Source of the DNA: Sphingomonas sp. OK281
GTDB taxonomy: Bacteria > Pseudomonadota > Alphaproteobacteria > Sphingomonadales > Sphingomonadaceae
Assembly: GCF_900115295.1 (NCBI RefSeq)
Contig: NZ_FOVZ01000002.1
Location: 496,001-560,000 of the forward strand
Reading direction: 5' to 3'
DNA length: 64,000 nt
This document shows, in pieces, positions 33,351-42,579 of the stretch. The notes beneath the pieces were generated by a model that saw only the letters and a program-made list of their open reading frames with translations, had not been told where the DNA came from and searched no databases. Made by a program: the position numbers and the translations under genes. Each line of letters starts with the position of its first letter. Position 1 is the first letter of the stretch.

Positions 33351-35942
33351 CTAGAACTGGCCGCCCACGTTGAAGGTGATGAGTTTGCTGTCGTCGCCGG
33401 GAGCCTTGAGCAACGCCTTGGCGAGATCGATGCGCAAGGGGCCGAACGGCGAGGTCCAGTTGACGCCGACGCCGACCGACAGGCGCGGGCTGGCGGTGTT
33501 GCCCGAATAGGTCTCCTTATAGGTGCCGAGCGCGTAGGTGTAGGGCGTGCCGGTATTGGTCGTCGTGCTGGCACCCGCCGAGTCGAGATACAGCAGGTCG
33601 CCCGCCGTGTTGGTGTATTGGCGCGTGCCGGCGACGCAGGCGACCGAGGTCGCATTGGCGGTCGCGCAGGTGTCGGTCAGCGTCGGGGTCTTGCCGCCGA
33701 ACACCGCGCCGACATCCATGTAGATCGACGGGCGCAGGCCGAGTTCGCGCGCGCCAGCACCGAGCGGCAGTTCGAGCTCCAGACGCGCCTGGTAATAGGC
33801 GGTGCCGCCGAGCGCGGTCTGGGTGTTCGAGGTGCTGCTGGTCGACAGCGTCGCGGGGACGGTCGAGGTGTCGTAATAGGTGCGCGTCACGCGCGGGCCG
33901 ACGCCGCGAATGTCGAAGCCGCGCATCTGTGGGTCGCCGAGATAGAAGCGGTCGGTGAGCCGGACGTCCTGGCCGAGACCCTTGATATACCCGCCCTCGG
34001 CATGCGCCGACAGGATGAAGCTCGACCCGAGGTCCATGTACTTGGTGTAGTTGGCGGTGCTGCGGATGTATTTCGTGTCGCCGCCGAGCCCGGCGAAATC
34101 CTGGCTGACGCTGAACTTGCTGCCCTTGGTCGGGCGCAGGCGGCTGTTGGTGTTGTCGTACACCAGCGAATAGCCGATCGACGAGGTCCAGCGATTGCCG
34201 ACCGCGTCGCACAGATACGTGCCGGCGATCCCCGGATCGCAGACGCCGTTGGTGTAATAGGTGTCCTGGTCGAGCGTGACCTGATCGTAGGACAGTCCGT
34301 AGCGTGCGGTGGCGGACCAATATTCGGTGAGCGGCACCGCGGCGCGGATCTGGAAGCCGGTCGAAATCTGTTCGTAGGTGGTGTCGTCGCTGTCGCCGGT
34401 GGTGCTGTACGAGCTGTAGTCGCGGCGAAAGACGTCGCCACCGAGCGCGATGTTGGTGTCGAACAGATAGGGCTCGGTGAAGCCAAGATTGACCGATTTC
34501 GAATAGCTCGACACGCTGACGTTGGCGCGCAGCTCCTGCCCCATGCCGCGGAAGTTGCGCTGGGTGATGCTGGCCGAAGCGATGAAGCTCTCGAGGCTCG
34601 AATAGCCCGCCGACAGCTGGAGCTCGCCGCTCGCCTTCTCCTCGAGGTTGGTCTCGAGGATCACGCGGTCGGGCGCGGAGCCCGGCAGCTGCTTGATCGT
34701 CATCTTGTCCTGGAAATAGCCGAGCGAGTTGATCCGGTCCTCCGAGCGCTTGACCTGGAAGCTGTTGAACGCATCGCCTTCGGCTAGGCGGATCTCGCGG
34801 CGGACGACCTTGTCCTTGGTCTGCGTGTTGCCGTTGATCTCGACCCGCTCGACATAGGTGCGCTTGGCCTCGGCGATGTTGAAGTTGATCCCCATCGTCA
34901 GCGTGTCGGCGTCCTTGGCGAACTCCGGGTTCACTTCGGAAAAGGCGTAGCCGAACAGGCCCGCGGTCTGGCTGAGATTGTCGACCGAATCCTCGACGAG
35001 CTTGGCGTTGTACCAGTCGCCCTTCTTGAGCGGCAGCGTCGCAGCGAGCTTCTTGCTGTCGAAATCGCGGATCTGGCTGTCGACGCTGACGTCGCCGAAT
35101 TTATAGCGTTTCCCCTCCTCCACCACATAGGTGATGATGAAGTCCTTCTTGTCCGGCGTCAGTTCGGCCACCGCGGAGGTGACGCGGAAATCGGCATAGC
35201 CTTGCGTCAGGTAGAATTGGCGAAGCTTCTGCTGGTCGTAGCTCAGCCGATCCTGATCGTAGCTGGTCGCCGACGACAGCAGCCGTTTGAAGCGCGCCTG
35301 CTTGGTCGCCATCTGCGCGCGGATCTGATCCTGCGAAAAGACGGTGTTGCCGAGAATGTTGATCTGGCGGACCTTTGACTTGGGACCTTCGCTGACCTCG
35401 AACACGACATCGACGCGGTTCTGGTCGAGACTGACCATCTTGGGATCGATCACCGCGGCGAACCGGCCTTGGCGCCGGTAGAGCTCGATGATCCGCGCGA
35501 TATCCTGGCGAACTGCGGTGCGGGTGAAGATCTGGCGCGGGGCGAGCTTGATCTCCTTGGTGATCTTGTCGCTCTTCAGCGCCTTGTTGCCCTCGATCAG
35601 GACGCGGTTGACGATCGGGTTCTCGCGCACGCGGAGCACGATGTTGCCATCCGCGACGCCGGCGATCGAGTAATCCGCGAACAGGTCGCTCGCCTGCAGA
35701 TCCTTCAGCGCCTGGTCGAGCGTCTCCGCCGAATAGGGCGCGCCGACCCGCAGCTTGGTGTAGCTCAGCACCGTCTCGGGCTCGATCCGCTGCGAACCCT
35801 CGACGCGGAGGGTCTTGATCGTGCGGGTAGCGGGAACGGCGGGAACGGCGGGTGGCGCTAGCGGGACCTGTGCCGCAGCTGGCGTGACCATCGTCCCGGC
35901 TATGACCAATGCCAGCGAACCGGCGCCTAAATCGAACTTCAT
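33351..35942 (-). CDS. bamA: Outer-membrane protein assembly factor BamA (Omp85 family)
   Basis: This 863-aa protein has a signal peptide (ALVIAGTMVTPAAAQ) and a proline/valine linker. Five POTRA-like repeats follow (TIKTLRVEGSQRIEPETVLS, FEVSEGPKSKVRQINILGN, RTYVERVEINGNTQTKDKVV), then a 16-strand-type barrel with YLGDPQMRGFDIRGVGPR and the closing KLITFNVGGQF. It inserts beta-barrel proteins into the outer membrane. The ATG at 35942 begins the signal peptide; the upstream open frame is not protein-like. The usual neighbours (rseP, skp, lpxD) are absent, so it could be a second copy; two Cys residues in an extracellular loop (CDPGIAGTYLCD) are unusual. Confidence 0.88.
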   Translation of the reverse strand: MKFDLGAGSLALVIAGTMVTPAAAQVPLAPPAVPAVPATRTIKTLRVEGSQRIEPETVLSYTKLRVGAPYSAETLDQALKDLQASDLFADYSIAGVADGNIVLRVRENPIVNRVLIEGNKALKSDKITKEIKLAPRQIFTRTAVRQDIARIIELYRRQGRFAAVIDPKMVSLDQNRVDVVFEVSEGPKSKVRQINILGNTVFSQDQIRAQMATKQARFKRLLSSATSYDQDRLSYDQQKLRQFYLTQGYADFRVTSAVAELTPDKKDFIITYVVEEGKRYKFGDVSVDSQIRDFDSKKLAATLPLKKGDWYNAKLVEDSVDNLSQTAGLFGYAFSEVNPEFAKDADTLTMGINFNIAEAKRTYVERVEINGNTQTKDKVVRREIRLAEGDAFNSFQVKRSEDRINSLGYFQDKMTIKQLPGSAPDRVILETNLEEKASGELQLSAGYSSLESFIASASITQRNFRGMGQELRANVSVSSYSKSVNLGFTEPYLFDTNIALGGDVFRRDYSSYSTTGDSDDTTYEQISTGFQIRAAVPLTEYWSATARYGLSYDQVTLDQDTYYTNGVCDPGIAGTYLCDAVGNRWTSSIGYSLVYDNTNSRLRPTKGSKFSVSQDFAGLGGDTKYIRSTANYTKYMDLGSSFILSAHAEGGYIKGLGQDVRLTDRFYLGDPQMRGFDIRGVGPRVTRTYYDTSTVPATLSTSSTSNTQTALGGTAYYQARLELELPLGAGARELGLRPSIYMDVGAVFGGKTPTLTDTCATANATSVACVAGTRQYTNTAGDLLYLDSAGASTTTNTGTPYTYALGTYKETYSGNTASPRLSVGVGVNWTSPFGPLRIDLAKALLKAPGDDSKLITFNVGGQF

Positions 35943-36215
35943 GCCTGCGTCTCCGGGGGTGAACCGCGGCGCTGTGGGGGGCATGTTTCCCCGGGATGTT
36001 CCGATGTGTCGGGAGATCGCAGGACTGCAACACGCCAACACATCGGCGCGGCGCGCGCGGCGCGATCGCACGCACCCCGGCAACGCATGTCAGCGTATGT
36101 CGCCGCATGTCGCAATCATGTCCGCCGGCACGGTGGAGGACATGCCCGGGACATTCGGCGCGGATAGTGAGCCTCATGCAGGTCGATGCCCCGCCTGCAT
36201 GAGTGAAAGGCCATC

Positions 36216-36542
36216 ATGCGCGTTGCCATCAAGGGTGTCCCGGCACCCGAACCCATCCGCCCCGCCGCCTCGCCGCCGATCATCGACAACCCGTTCGCGC
36301 CCGAGATCTTCGCGACCGGTTTTGCAGGACTCGCCAATTTGAGCGGCGTGATCGTGCTGACGCTGGAAAGCGCGCGATGCGACCATAGCCGCCAGCCGCC
36401 CGCCGTCGACCGGGTCGTCGTCGGCCGGATCGCGCTGACCAGCGGTGCCGCGCAGGACCTGGTGGCGGGCCTCAACCAGTTCCTGGAGCAGCAGGGATTG
36501 AGCCCGTCGAAGGCGATGGCGGGCGGGGCGACGTTTCAATGA
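36216..36542 (+). CDS. Hypothetical protein, 108 aa
   Basis: The frame begins ATG-CGC-GTT and has a proline-rich start. A beta-strand stretch (NPFAPEIFATGFAGLANLSG, VIVLTLESARCDH) is followed by VVVGRIALTSGAAQDLVAGLNQFL. The last segment resembles the helix end of small DUF3467-like proteins, in which a promoter-proximal strand pair is followed by a C-terminal helix; this is a weak likeness. There is no signal peptide. It overlaps the next small ORF by four bases (ATGA). Confidence 0.6.
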   Translation: MRVAIKGVPAPEPIRPAASPPIIDNPFAPEIFATGFAGLANLSGVIVLTLESARCDHSRQPPAVDRVVVGRIALTSGAAQDLVAGLNQFLEQQGLSPSKAMAGGATFQ

Positions 36543-36760
36543 GCGCGCCCGCGAACGGCATCGGAGGACCGCGGCCGGCAACCGGCACGCGGATGGCTCC
36601 GCTGGCCACCATCGTCGCCTATGGATCGATCCACCAGACCGTGCGGTTCGATCCGATCATGGTGTCGGGGCGGGTGCTGGCGAGCCGAATCGTCCGGATC
36701 GCGGCTGCGCTGCCCCGGATCCGCGTGCGGCGGATCATCTTTGCGGTGCGGACGATCTAG
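36539..36760 (+). CDS. Hypothetical basic protein, 73 aa
   Basis: It starts at an ATG that overlaps the TGA of the 108-aa gene, suggesting translational coupling. The C-terminal half is basic and hydrophobic (VLASRIVRIAAALPRIRVRR). No family is recognised, and the composition is not strongly protein-like, so the call depends mainly on the coupling. Confidence 0.35.
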   Translation: MSAPANGIGGPRPATGTRMAPLATIVAYGSIHQTVRFDPIMVSGRVLASRIVRIAAALPRIRVRRIIFAVRTI

Positions 36761-36928
36761 GTTTCGCGAAGGTCGCAGTCAAAGTCGGATGCGTCGGGCC
36801 GCGACGCTCCGGCAGCGCGACCGAAGCGAATACCGGCATTCGGACGGATGTTTCGGTCGTAACGTTGCAGTAAGCCAACCCGGTTATTAGATGTCAGTCA
36901 CTTAGCCCGGATTGACGAGTAGACGGCC

Positions 36929-39529
36929 TTGACCGAGAGCACAGACGGCGCCGTCGAGCGCGCGCCGCCCAGTCCGGGAGCGATAACCGCCGACGCGGAG
37001 CGCATTGCCGCCCAGGTGATCGGGCAGGACGTCGGGACTGACCCGTTCGTCGCCGCGGTGCGTGCGACGCGGATGCCGATGATCATCACCAACCCGCGAT
37101 TGCCCGACAACCCGGTCGTGTTCGCGAACGACGCCTTTTGTCGGCTGAGCGGGTATGACCGCGAGGACATCCTCGGGCGCAATTGTCGATTCCTGCAGGG
37201 GCCCGAGACCGATCGGGACACCGTCGCCCTGATCCGCGAGGCCGTGCGCCGCGTCGAATCGATCGAGATCGATATCCGGAACCACCGCAAGGACGGCGAG
37301 ACGTTCTGGAACCGGCTGCTGCTGGCGCCGGTGTTCGATACCGAAGGCGTGCTCGCCTATTTCTTCGCCAGCCAGGTCGACGTGACGATCGAGCGCGAGC
37401 GGCTGAAGGGGCTGGAATCGAGCAACGCGTCGCTGATGGCCGAGCTGACCGATCGCCTGCGGCTGCAACAGGAGCAGGAGCGCGAGCTGGCGTTTACGCT
37501 GCGCGCCGCGCGGTTCGGGACGTGGAGCCTGGAGATCGCGACCAGGCGGCTGACCGCGTCCGAAACGTGCAAGGAGATCTTCGGCAGGCCGGTTGACCAG
37601 CCCTTCACCTATGAGGATCGGCTTCAGGCTATTCATCCCGACGACCGGGAGAAGAGCGTCCTTGAAGTCCGGCGCTGCGTCGACGAGGGCACCGACTACG
37701 ACGTCGTGTACCGGATTTATCGTCCCGACGGCGAGATGCGCTGGATCGGATCGCGCGGGCAGCCCTTCTTCAGTGCCGAGGGAACGGCCTTGCGGATCGC
37801 GGGGGTGTCGACCGACATCACCGACCAGCGTCGCACCGAGATCACGCGCACCGCGCTGGTCGAACTGGGCGACGTGTTCCGCGATACCGAGGACGCGAAC
37901 GACCTCTCGTTCGAGGCTGCGCGGATCATCGGGCGGACGATCGACGTCAGCCGGGCGGGTTACGGCGAAGTCGACGCCGACAGCGAGACGATCCGGATCG
38001 TTCGGGACTGGAGCGCGCCCGGCGTCGAGCCTCTCTCCGGCAGCTTCGCACTCCGCGACCTGGGAACCTATGTCGACGACCTGAAACGTGGCGACGAAGT
38101 GTGCATCGAGGATTCGCGGACCGATCCGCGGACCCGCGACACCGGCGAAGCACTCGTGGAGCTGGATGCACGCGCGATCATCAACGTGCCGGTCATGGAA
38201 AACGGCCAGCTGGTGGCGATGCTGTACCTGGCCGATGCGGGGGCGCGGCGCTGGCGCCCGGACGAAGTGGCGTTCGTGCGCGAGGCCGCCGACCGCACCC
38301 GCATCGCATCCGAACGGCGGCGTACCGAACAGGCGCTGGCGACCTTGGCCGAATCGCTCGAGCAACAGGTGGCGGCGCGGACCAATGAACTCAATCATGC
38401 CGAGGACGCACTGCGGCAGTCGCAGAAGATGGAGGCGGTCGGCCAGCTGACCGGCGGCGTCGCGCATGATTTCAACAATCTGCTGACGGTGATCCGTTCG
38501 GCGACCGACCTGTTGAAGCGGCCCGACCTGAGTGCTGAGCGACGCGAGCGGTATATCGATGCGATCTCCGATACCGCCGACCGCGCGGCGAAGCTGACGG
38601 GGCAGTTGCTTGCGTTCGCGCGGCGGCAGGCGTTGCAGCCGGAAGTGATCGATGTCGGGCACAGCCTTCAGGTCATCGCCGACATGCTGGGGACGCTGAC
38701 CGGATCGCGGATCGTCATCGGCATCGACGTGCCGGAAACGCCGTGCTTCACCAGCGTCGATCCGAGCCAGCTCGACACCGCGCTGGTCAACATGGCGGTC
38801 AACGCGCGCGATGCGATGGATGGCGCCGGGCGGATCGACATCGCCGTGCGGACCGCATCGTTCATTCCCGCGGTGCGATCGCACCCCGCGGTCGAGGGGC
38901 GTTTCGTCGCGATCGCGATGCGCGATACGGGCTCTGGGATCGCCGCCGACAAGCTGGAGCGGATCTTCGAGCCGTTCTTCACCACCAAGGGCGTCGGCCA
39001 GGGTACCGGGCTGGGGCTGAGCCAGGTGTTCGGCTTCGCCAAGCAATCGGGCGGCGATATCGTCGTTGAGAGCGTGCTGGGCGAAGGCACGACCTTCACG
39101 CTGTACCTGCCGGAAGTGGAGGAGGGCGTCTCGGCTGCGGACGACGACACGCTCGAGAGCCTGGCGGACGGGCACGGGACGTGCGTGCTGGTGGTCGAGG
39201 ACAATAGCGAGGTGGGCACGTTCACGACCCAGTCGCTGGCGGAACTCGGGTATCTGACGGTGTGGGCGGCGAATGCGCAGGACGCGCTGGCCGAGCTGGA
39301 CCGCGATGCGGCGCGGTTCGACATCGTGTTTTCGGACGTGGTGATGCCGGGGATGAACGGGATCGAGCTCGGCAAGGCGATCCGCGCGCGCTATCCCGAC
39401 CTGCCGGTGGTGCTGACCTCGGGGTACAGCAACGTGCTGGCGCAGGACGGCACGCACGGGTTCGAGCTGCTGCACAAGCCGTATTCAGTGGAGCAATTGT
39501 CGCGGGTGCTGCGCAAGGTTGCTGGGTAG
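36929..39529 (+). CDS. LOV-PAS-GAF hybrid histidine kinase with receiver
   Basis: The 866-aa protein begins with a LOV-type PAS domain. It carries the flavin-binding signature GRNCRFLQG, with Cys86 the expected photo-adduct residue, and NHRKDGETFWNRLLLAPVFD. A second PAS (YEDRLQAIHPDDREK; residues ~190-310), a GAF domain (~315-470) and a coiled linker follow. The HisKA box is GGVAHDFNNLLTVIRSATDL with His513, then an ATPase domain (DTGSGIAADKLERIFEPFFT). A C-terminal receiver has phospho-acceptor Asp803 in FSDVVMPGMNG. It should sense blue light and pass phosphate to its own receiver. The start is TTG with no strong ribosome-binding site. No output partner gene is adjacent. Confidence 0.92.
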   Translation: MTESTDGAVERAPPSPGAITADAERIAAQVIGQDVGTDPFVAAVRATRMPMIITNPRLPDNPVVFANDAFCRLSGYDREDILGRNCRFLQGPETDRDTVALIREAVRRVESIEIDIRNHRKDGETFWNRLLLAPVFDTEGVLAYFFASQVDVTIERERLKGLESSNASLMAELTDRLRLQQEQERELAFTLRAARFGTWSLEIATRRLTASETCKEIFGRPVDQPFTYEDRLQAIHPDDREKSVLEVRRCVDEGTDYDVVYRIYRPDGEMRWIGSRGQPFFSAEGTALRIAGVSTDITDQRRTEITRTALVELGDVFRDTEDANDLSFEAARIIGRTIDVSRAGYGEVDADSETIRIVRDWSAPGVEPLSGSFALRDLGTYVDDLKRGDEVCIEDSRTDPRTRDTGEALVELDARAIINVPVMENGQLVAMLYLADAGARRWRPDEVAFVREAADRTRIASERRRTEQALATLAESLEQQVAARTNELNHAEDALRQSQKMEAVGQLTGGVAHDFNNLLTVIRSATDLLKRPDLSAERRERYIDAISDTADRAAKLTGQLLAFARRQALQPEVIDVGHSLQVIADMLGTLTGSRIVIGIDVPETPCFTSVDPSQLDTALVNMAVNARDAMDGAGRIDIAVRTASFIPAVRSHPAVEGRFVAIAMRDTGSGIAADKLERIFEPFFTTKGVGQGTGLGLSQVFGFAKQSGGDIVVESVLGEGTTFTLYLPEVEEGVSAADDDTLESLADGHGTCVLVVEDNSEVGTFTTQSLAELGYLTVWAANAQDALAELDRDAARFDIVFSDVVMPGMNGIELGKAIRARYPDLPVVLTSGYSNVLAQDGTHGFELLHKPYSVEQLSRVLRKVAG

Positions 39530-39872
39530 GGGGGCTGGGGTTAAGGTTCGGCGGTTTTCGCTGTGGTCGGGAGAGGTGTCGGCAGCCGCGGCGGGCATTG
39601 CCAGCGCAATGGCGTCCTGCCTCCTGGGCGGCAAGGCGGTCGTCGCGCGCTTCACGATCTGCAGCCACGCTAAGCGGATTGACTGCATGGTCGGCGACGA
39701 CACGTTCCGGATGGCGTGTACCTAGATACGCGTCGCCGACATCTCAACGCCCTAATGCTCAATTCCGTCTCGCCAAGCACTGCTGTGTTTTCAAAAACGG
39801 AAGAAGGCACCGGGCCGAATTCGAGCGATATATCTAAAGATATTGGGATTAAATTAAAGTTCACAGTAATTG
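39530..39872. other. Boundary region between kinase and AT-rich ATPase genes
   Basis: In this 343-bp stretch composition changes sharply: GC-rich up to about 39735 and AT-rich from about 39740 on (for example ATATCTAAAGATATTGGGAT). No gene is recognised. A 70-codon minus-strand frame in the GC-rich part has no convincing features. The change in composition marks one edge of probable foreign DNA. Confidence 0.5.
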
Positions 39873-41318
39873 CTAAACTGCACGCTCTTCGCGAAGTTTT
39901 GCAAATTCCTTTAGTCCGGGATGAACCTTAAGTCGCGTAGCGCCACTGTCCCAACCGGCATCGGGGTCAGTATATTGAAATACCCAGCCGCTACCACCGG
40001 TTCCTATTCCCTTACGATATCCAATAACCGAAAACTGATAGAGTAGTTCTAGAGCCTCGCTCGCGCTTACTTTGTTACGAGAAGATTTTTTCTTGTGATA
40101 AGCCTTTTCAAAGTCGTCCCTAGACAACGTCACCGTTGCAACATCGGAGCAGGCTTGCAATGCTTCAGACCAGCGATCCCAGTGAGGCCCGATCTCATCG
40201 TCTAATTCCTGCTTCAGATAACGCGAATACGGTTCGCGAGCAGTCTGAATGTCAGTATTATCGAAGCCGTCTGCATTGGGAAGTTCTTTAAGTGCTTTTG
40301 ATAGTGCGTAGTTTAAGAACTGTATTATATCTCGAGGCCGAAGAAAAGTTCGAGATATTATATGGCTCCATTTGCTTTGTGAGCCGCGCATGAGGTAGCC
40401 ATCTTCAATGTCTTCCCAGAAAATGCCATTGCCTAGCTTTACTCGGATTCTCTCGTTGATCATCTCCTTAAGCGAGTCGGCATTCCGCTCTAAGTATACG
40501 GCAGACGACTGAGAAACCTTATTTTTGTCAGAAAATCGTAACTCGTCCCATATGTCTGAGCGAACATAGATTATTGGGTGGATGCGAGCCTCATTAAACG
40601 AGACGGACCTAATTGTCCGGCCGGCTAAAATGAGGCCGATTATCATCTGACTTCTTTGATCATCTAGAGTAGAAAGGCCTTGATCTAGCTCGTCAATATG
40701 CAAAAACAGCTTTTTTACCCCGGTTTGTGAACATATCGTCAGAACGTTGTTCATAATTACGTCGGTCAGGGCATCAAGTTCCGACGATACTCCACCTGAG
40801 TCGGTTTCAAAATCAACACTTCCGATCTTATTTCCCATAATAGAGGGAGAGAACGAGCTCTTCTTGAGCTTGAGAGACTTTGGACGGAGTATGTCTGAGA
40901 GAGATGGGTTTATCCCACCATAGTTGTCATGCAAAAACTGATGCGCCGATCTTTGCGCATCAGTTTGAAGCTTAGTACCTTTAGCTGATAATACTAAAGA
41001 TGTAGCCTTAATTGCCAATAGATAACGCCACGAGCTGACGTAACTTTCTATCTCCGAAGCGCCCAAATTTCGACGCTCGGCATGCATGTTCCATGGGTAA
41101 GTTCTGAGACTTACCGATGTCGTGACATATTCTTTCGTAGTATGATCAAAGTATTTGGCTAGGGCTGTTTTTCCGGAGCCCTTTCGTCCAATAACGACCA
41201 ACTTCTGACCAGACTCAATTTCGTCAACTGCATCGGTTTTAAGAAAATACGATAAGACCGAGTCGTCTTCTTCTGCTGATACATCCCCGAAGGTCTTAAT
41301 ATCGGAAAGATAACCCAT
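39873..41318 (-). CDS. P-loop ATPase of the Sll1717-like type
   Basis: This 481-aa cytoplasmic protein has Walker A in VIGRKGSGKTALAKYF (Lys50), near the N-terminus. Walker B is in KLFLHIDELDQGL (Asp209-Glu210). A later arginine/sensor stretch is HIISRTFLRPRDIIQFLNYA. The C-terminal third holds a winged-helix-like part (DDFEKAYHKKKSS, ALELLYQFSVIGYRKG). This layout matches stand-alone P-loop ATPases of the Sll1717/KAP-like group, sometimes near defence genes. The DNA is far more AT-rich than both neighbours, with A/T-ending codons throughout, pointing to recent transfer. It ends against the kinase gene's downstream region and starts 5 bp after the nrdB stop. Function unknown; phage defence is a guess. 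Confidence 0.8.
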   Translation of the reverse strand: MGYLSDIKTFGDVSAEEDDSVLSYFLKTDAVDEIESGQKLVVIGRKGSGKTALAKYFDHTTKEYVTTSVSLRTYPWNMHAERRNLGASEIESYVSSWRYLLAIKATSLVLSAKGTKLQTDAQRSAHQFLHDNYGGINPSLSDILRPKSLKLKKSSFSPSIMGNKIGSVDFETDSGGVSSELDALTDVIMNNVLTICSQTGVKKLFLHIDELDQGLSTLDDQRSQMIIGLILAGRTIRSVSFNEARIHPIIYVRSDIWDELRFSDKNKVSQSSAVYLERNADSLKEMINERIRVKLGNGIFWEDIEDGYLMRGSQSKWSHIISRTFLRPRDIIQFLNYALSKALKELPNADGFDNTDIQTAREPYSRYLKQELDDEIGPHWDRWSEALQACSDVATVTLSRDDFEKAYHKKKSSRNKVSASEALELLYQFSVIGYRKGIGTGGSGWVFQYTDPDAGWDSGATRLKVHPGLKEFAKLREERAV

Positions 41319-41323
41319 CTAAT

Positions 41324-42376
41324 CTACTCCGCCGCGACCGAGTCGCTGAACATGTCCCGGACTTCGCTCAGGTCCACATTCGCGATCGGCCCCTTCTTCG
41401 CGGTCTGGCGCTTGTCGAACGAGTCCCAGACGTCGTTCCACTGGCCCTTGGTTGCGGCCTTCGAATACTCCGTTGCGCGCTGTTCGAAGAAGTTGGCGTG
41501 CTCGACGCCGTTGAGCATCGGCGCGAGCCAGGGCAGCGGGTGCTCGTCGATCATGTAGATCGGCTTCAGGCCGAGCTGAGTCATGCGCCAGTCGGCGATG
41601 AAGCGGATGTACTTCTTGATCTCCTTGGGGGTCATGCCGTTGACCGGGCCCATCTCGAAGGCGAGGTCGATGAAATTGTCCTCGAGGCGGATCGTCGTCT
41701 GGCAGACGTCGGCGATGTCGTCCTTGACCGCCTTGGTCAGGCACTGGCGCTCCTGACAGAAGGTGTGGAACATCTTGATGATGCCCTCGCAATGGAGGCT
41801 CTCGTCGCGGATCGACCAGGTGACGATCTGGCCCATGCCCTTCATCTTGTTGAAGCGCGGGAAGTTCATCAGCATCGCGAACGACGCGAACAGCTGGACG
41901 CCCTCGGTGAAGCCGCCGAACATGGCCAGCGTGCGGGCGATGTCCTCGTCGTTGTCGACGGTGAACTGCTGCATGTAATCATGCTTTTCCTTCATCTCGG
42001 CATATTCGAGGAAGGCGCCGTACTCGCTCTCGGGCATGCCGATGGTGTCGAGCAGATGGCTGTAGGCGGCGATGTGGACCGTCTCCATGTTGCTGAACGA
42101 GGTCAGCATCATCTTGATCTCGGTCGGCTTGAACACGCGGCCATACTTTTCGTGGTAGCAATCCTGCACCTCGACATCGGCCTGCGTGAAGAAGCGGAAG
42201 ATCTGCGTGAGCAGGTTGCGCTCGTGATCGCTGAGCTTCTGCGCCCAATCGCGGCAATCCTCGCCCAGGGGCACTTCCTCTGGGAGCCAGTGGAGCTGTT
42301 GCTGGCGCTTCCAGAACTCGAACGCCCAAGGGTATTCGAACGGCTTGTACTGCTTGGAGGCGTGAAGGAGGGACAT
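41324..42376 (-). CDS. nrdB: Ribonucleotide reductase, class I small subunit
   Basis: This 350-aa protein houses the di-metal/tyrosyl-radical site. Ligands and radical are visible: Glu and His in METVHIAAYSHLL, with the radical Tyr four residues after that His, then EGVQLFASFAM and RDESLHCEGI (ExxH). It makes the radical that NrdA uses to reduce ribonucleotides. The C-terminus (RDMFSDSVAAE) is acidic, as needed to dock NrdA. No ATP-cone is present. Two small membrane-protein genes lie directly upstream on the same strand, then DUF2171 (opposite strand) and nrdA. Confidence 0.97.
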   Translation of the reverse strand: MSLLHASKQYKPFEYPWAFEFWKRQQQLHWLPEEVPLGEDCRDWAQKLSDHERNLLTQIFRFFTQADVEVQDCYHEKYGRVFKPTEIKMMLTSFSNMETVHIAAYSHLLDTIGMPESEYGAFLEYAEMKEKHDYMQQFTVDNDEDIARTLAMFGGFTEGVQLFASFAMLMNFPRFNKMKGMGQIVTWSIRDESLHCEGIIKMFHTFCQERQCLTKAVKDDIADVCQTTIRLEDNFIDLAFEMGPVNGMTPKEIKKYIRFIADWRMTQLGLKPIYMIDEHPLPWLAPMLNGVEHANFFEQRATEYSKAATKGQWNDVWDSFDKRQTAKKGPIANVDLSEVRDMFSDSVAAE

Positions 42377-42390
42377 GGGGTAAGCTCCGG

Positions 42391-42579
42391 TCAGACGATA
42401 AGATGAAAGCGTAGCGCGAGGTGCAACGTTCCGGTGAGGATGAGAGCGGTCGAGGCGGCGATGCGCACGGCATCCCGCTGTGACGGCGTGAAACGAGTCG
42501 GCTTGGTCAAGGCGTACAGCAGCGCGACGAGCGCTGCCAATGCGAGCGCATCGAGCACGGTATCCAGGGAAACCGTCAT
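42391..42579 (-). CDS. Small membrane protein, 62 aa
   Basis: The ATG at 42579 overlaps the stop of the 67-aa gene upstream (ATGA). The protein has two hydrophobic segments (LDALALAALVALLYALTKP and AASTALILTGTLHLALRFHL). No family is recognised. It is 14 bp from nrdB and co-oriented, so it may be co-transcribed with the reductase small subunit. Confidence 0.65.
   Translation of the reverse strand: MTVSLDTVLDALALAALVALLYALTKPTRFTPSQRDAVRIAASTALILTGTLHLALRFHLIV

Noticed and set aside
39485..39703. Minus-strand frame of 72 codons after the kinase gene
   Set aside because: Overlaps the end of the kinase gene and has no family features; probably spurious.
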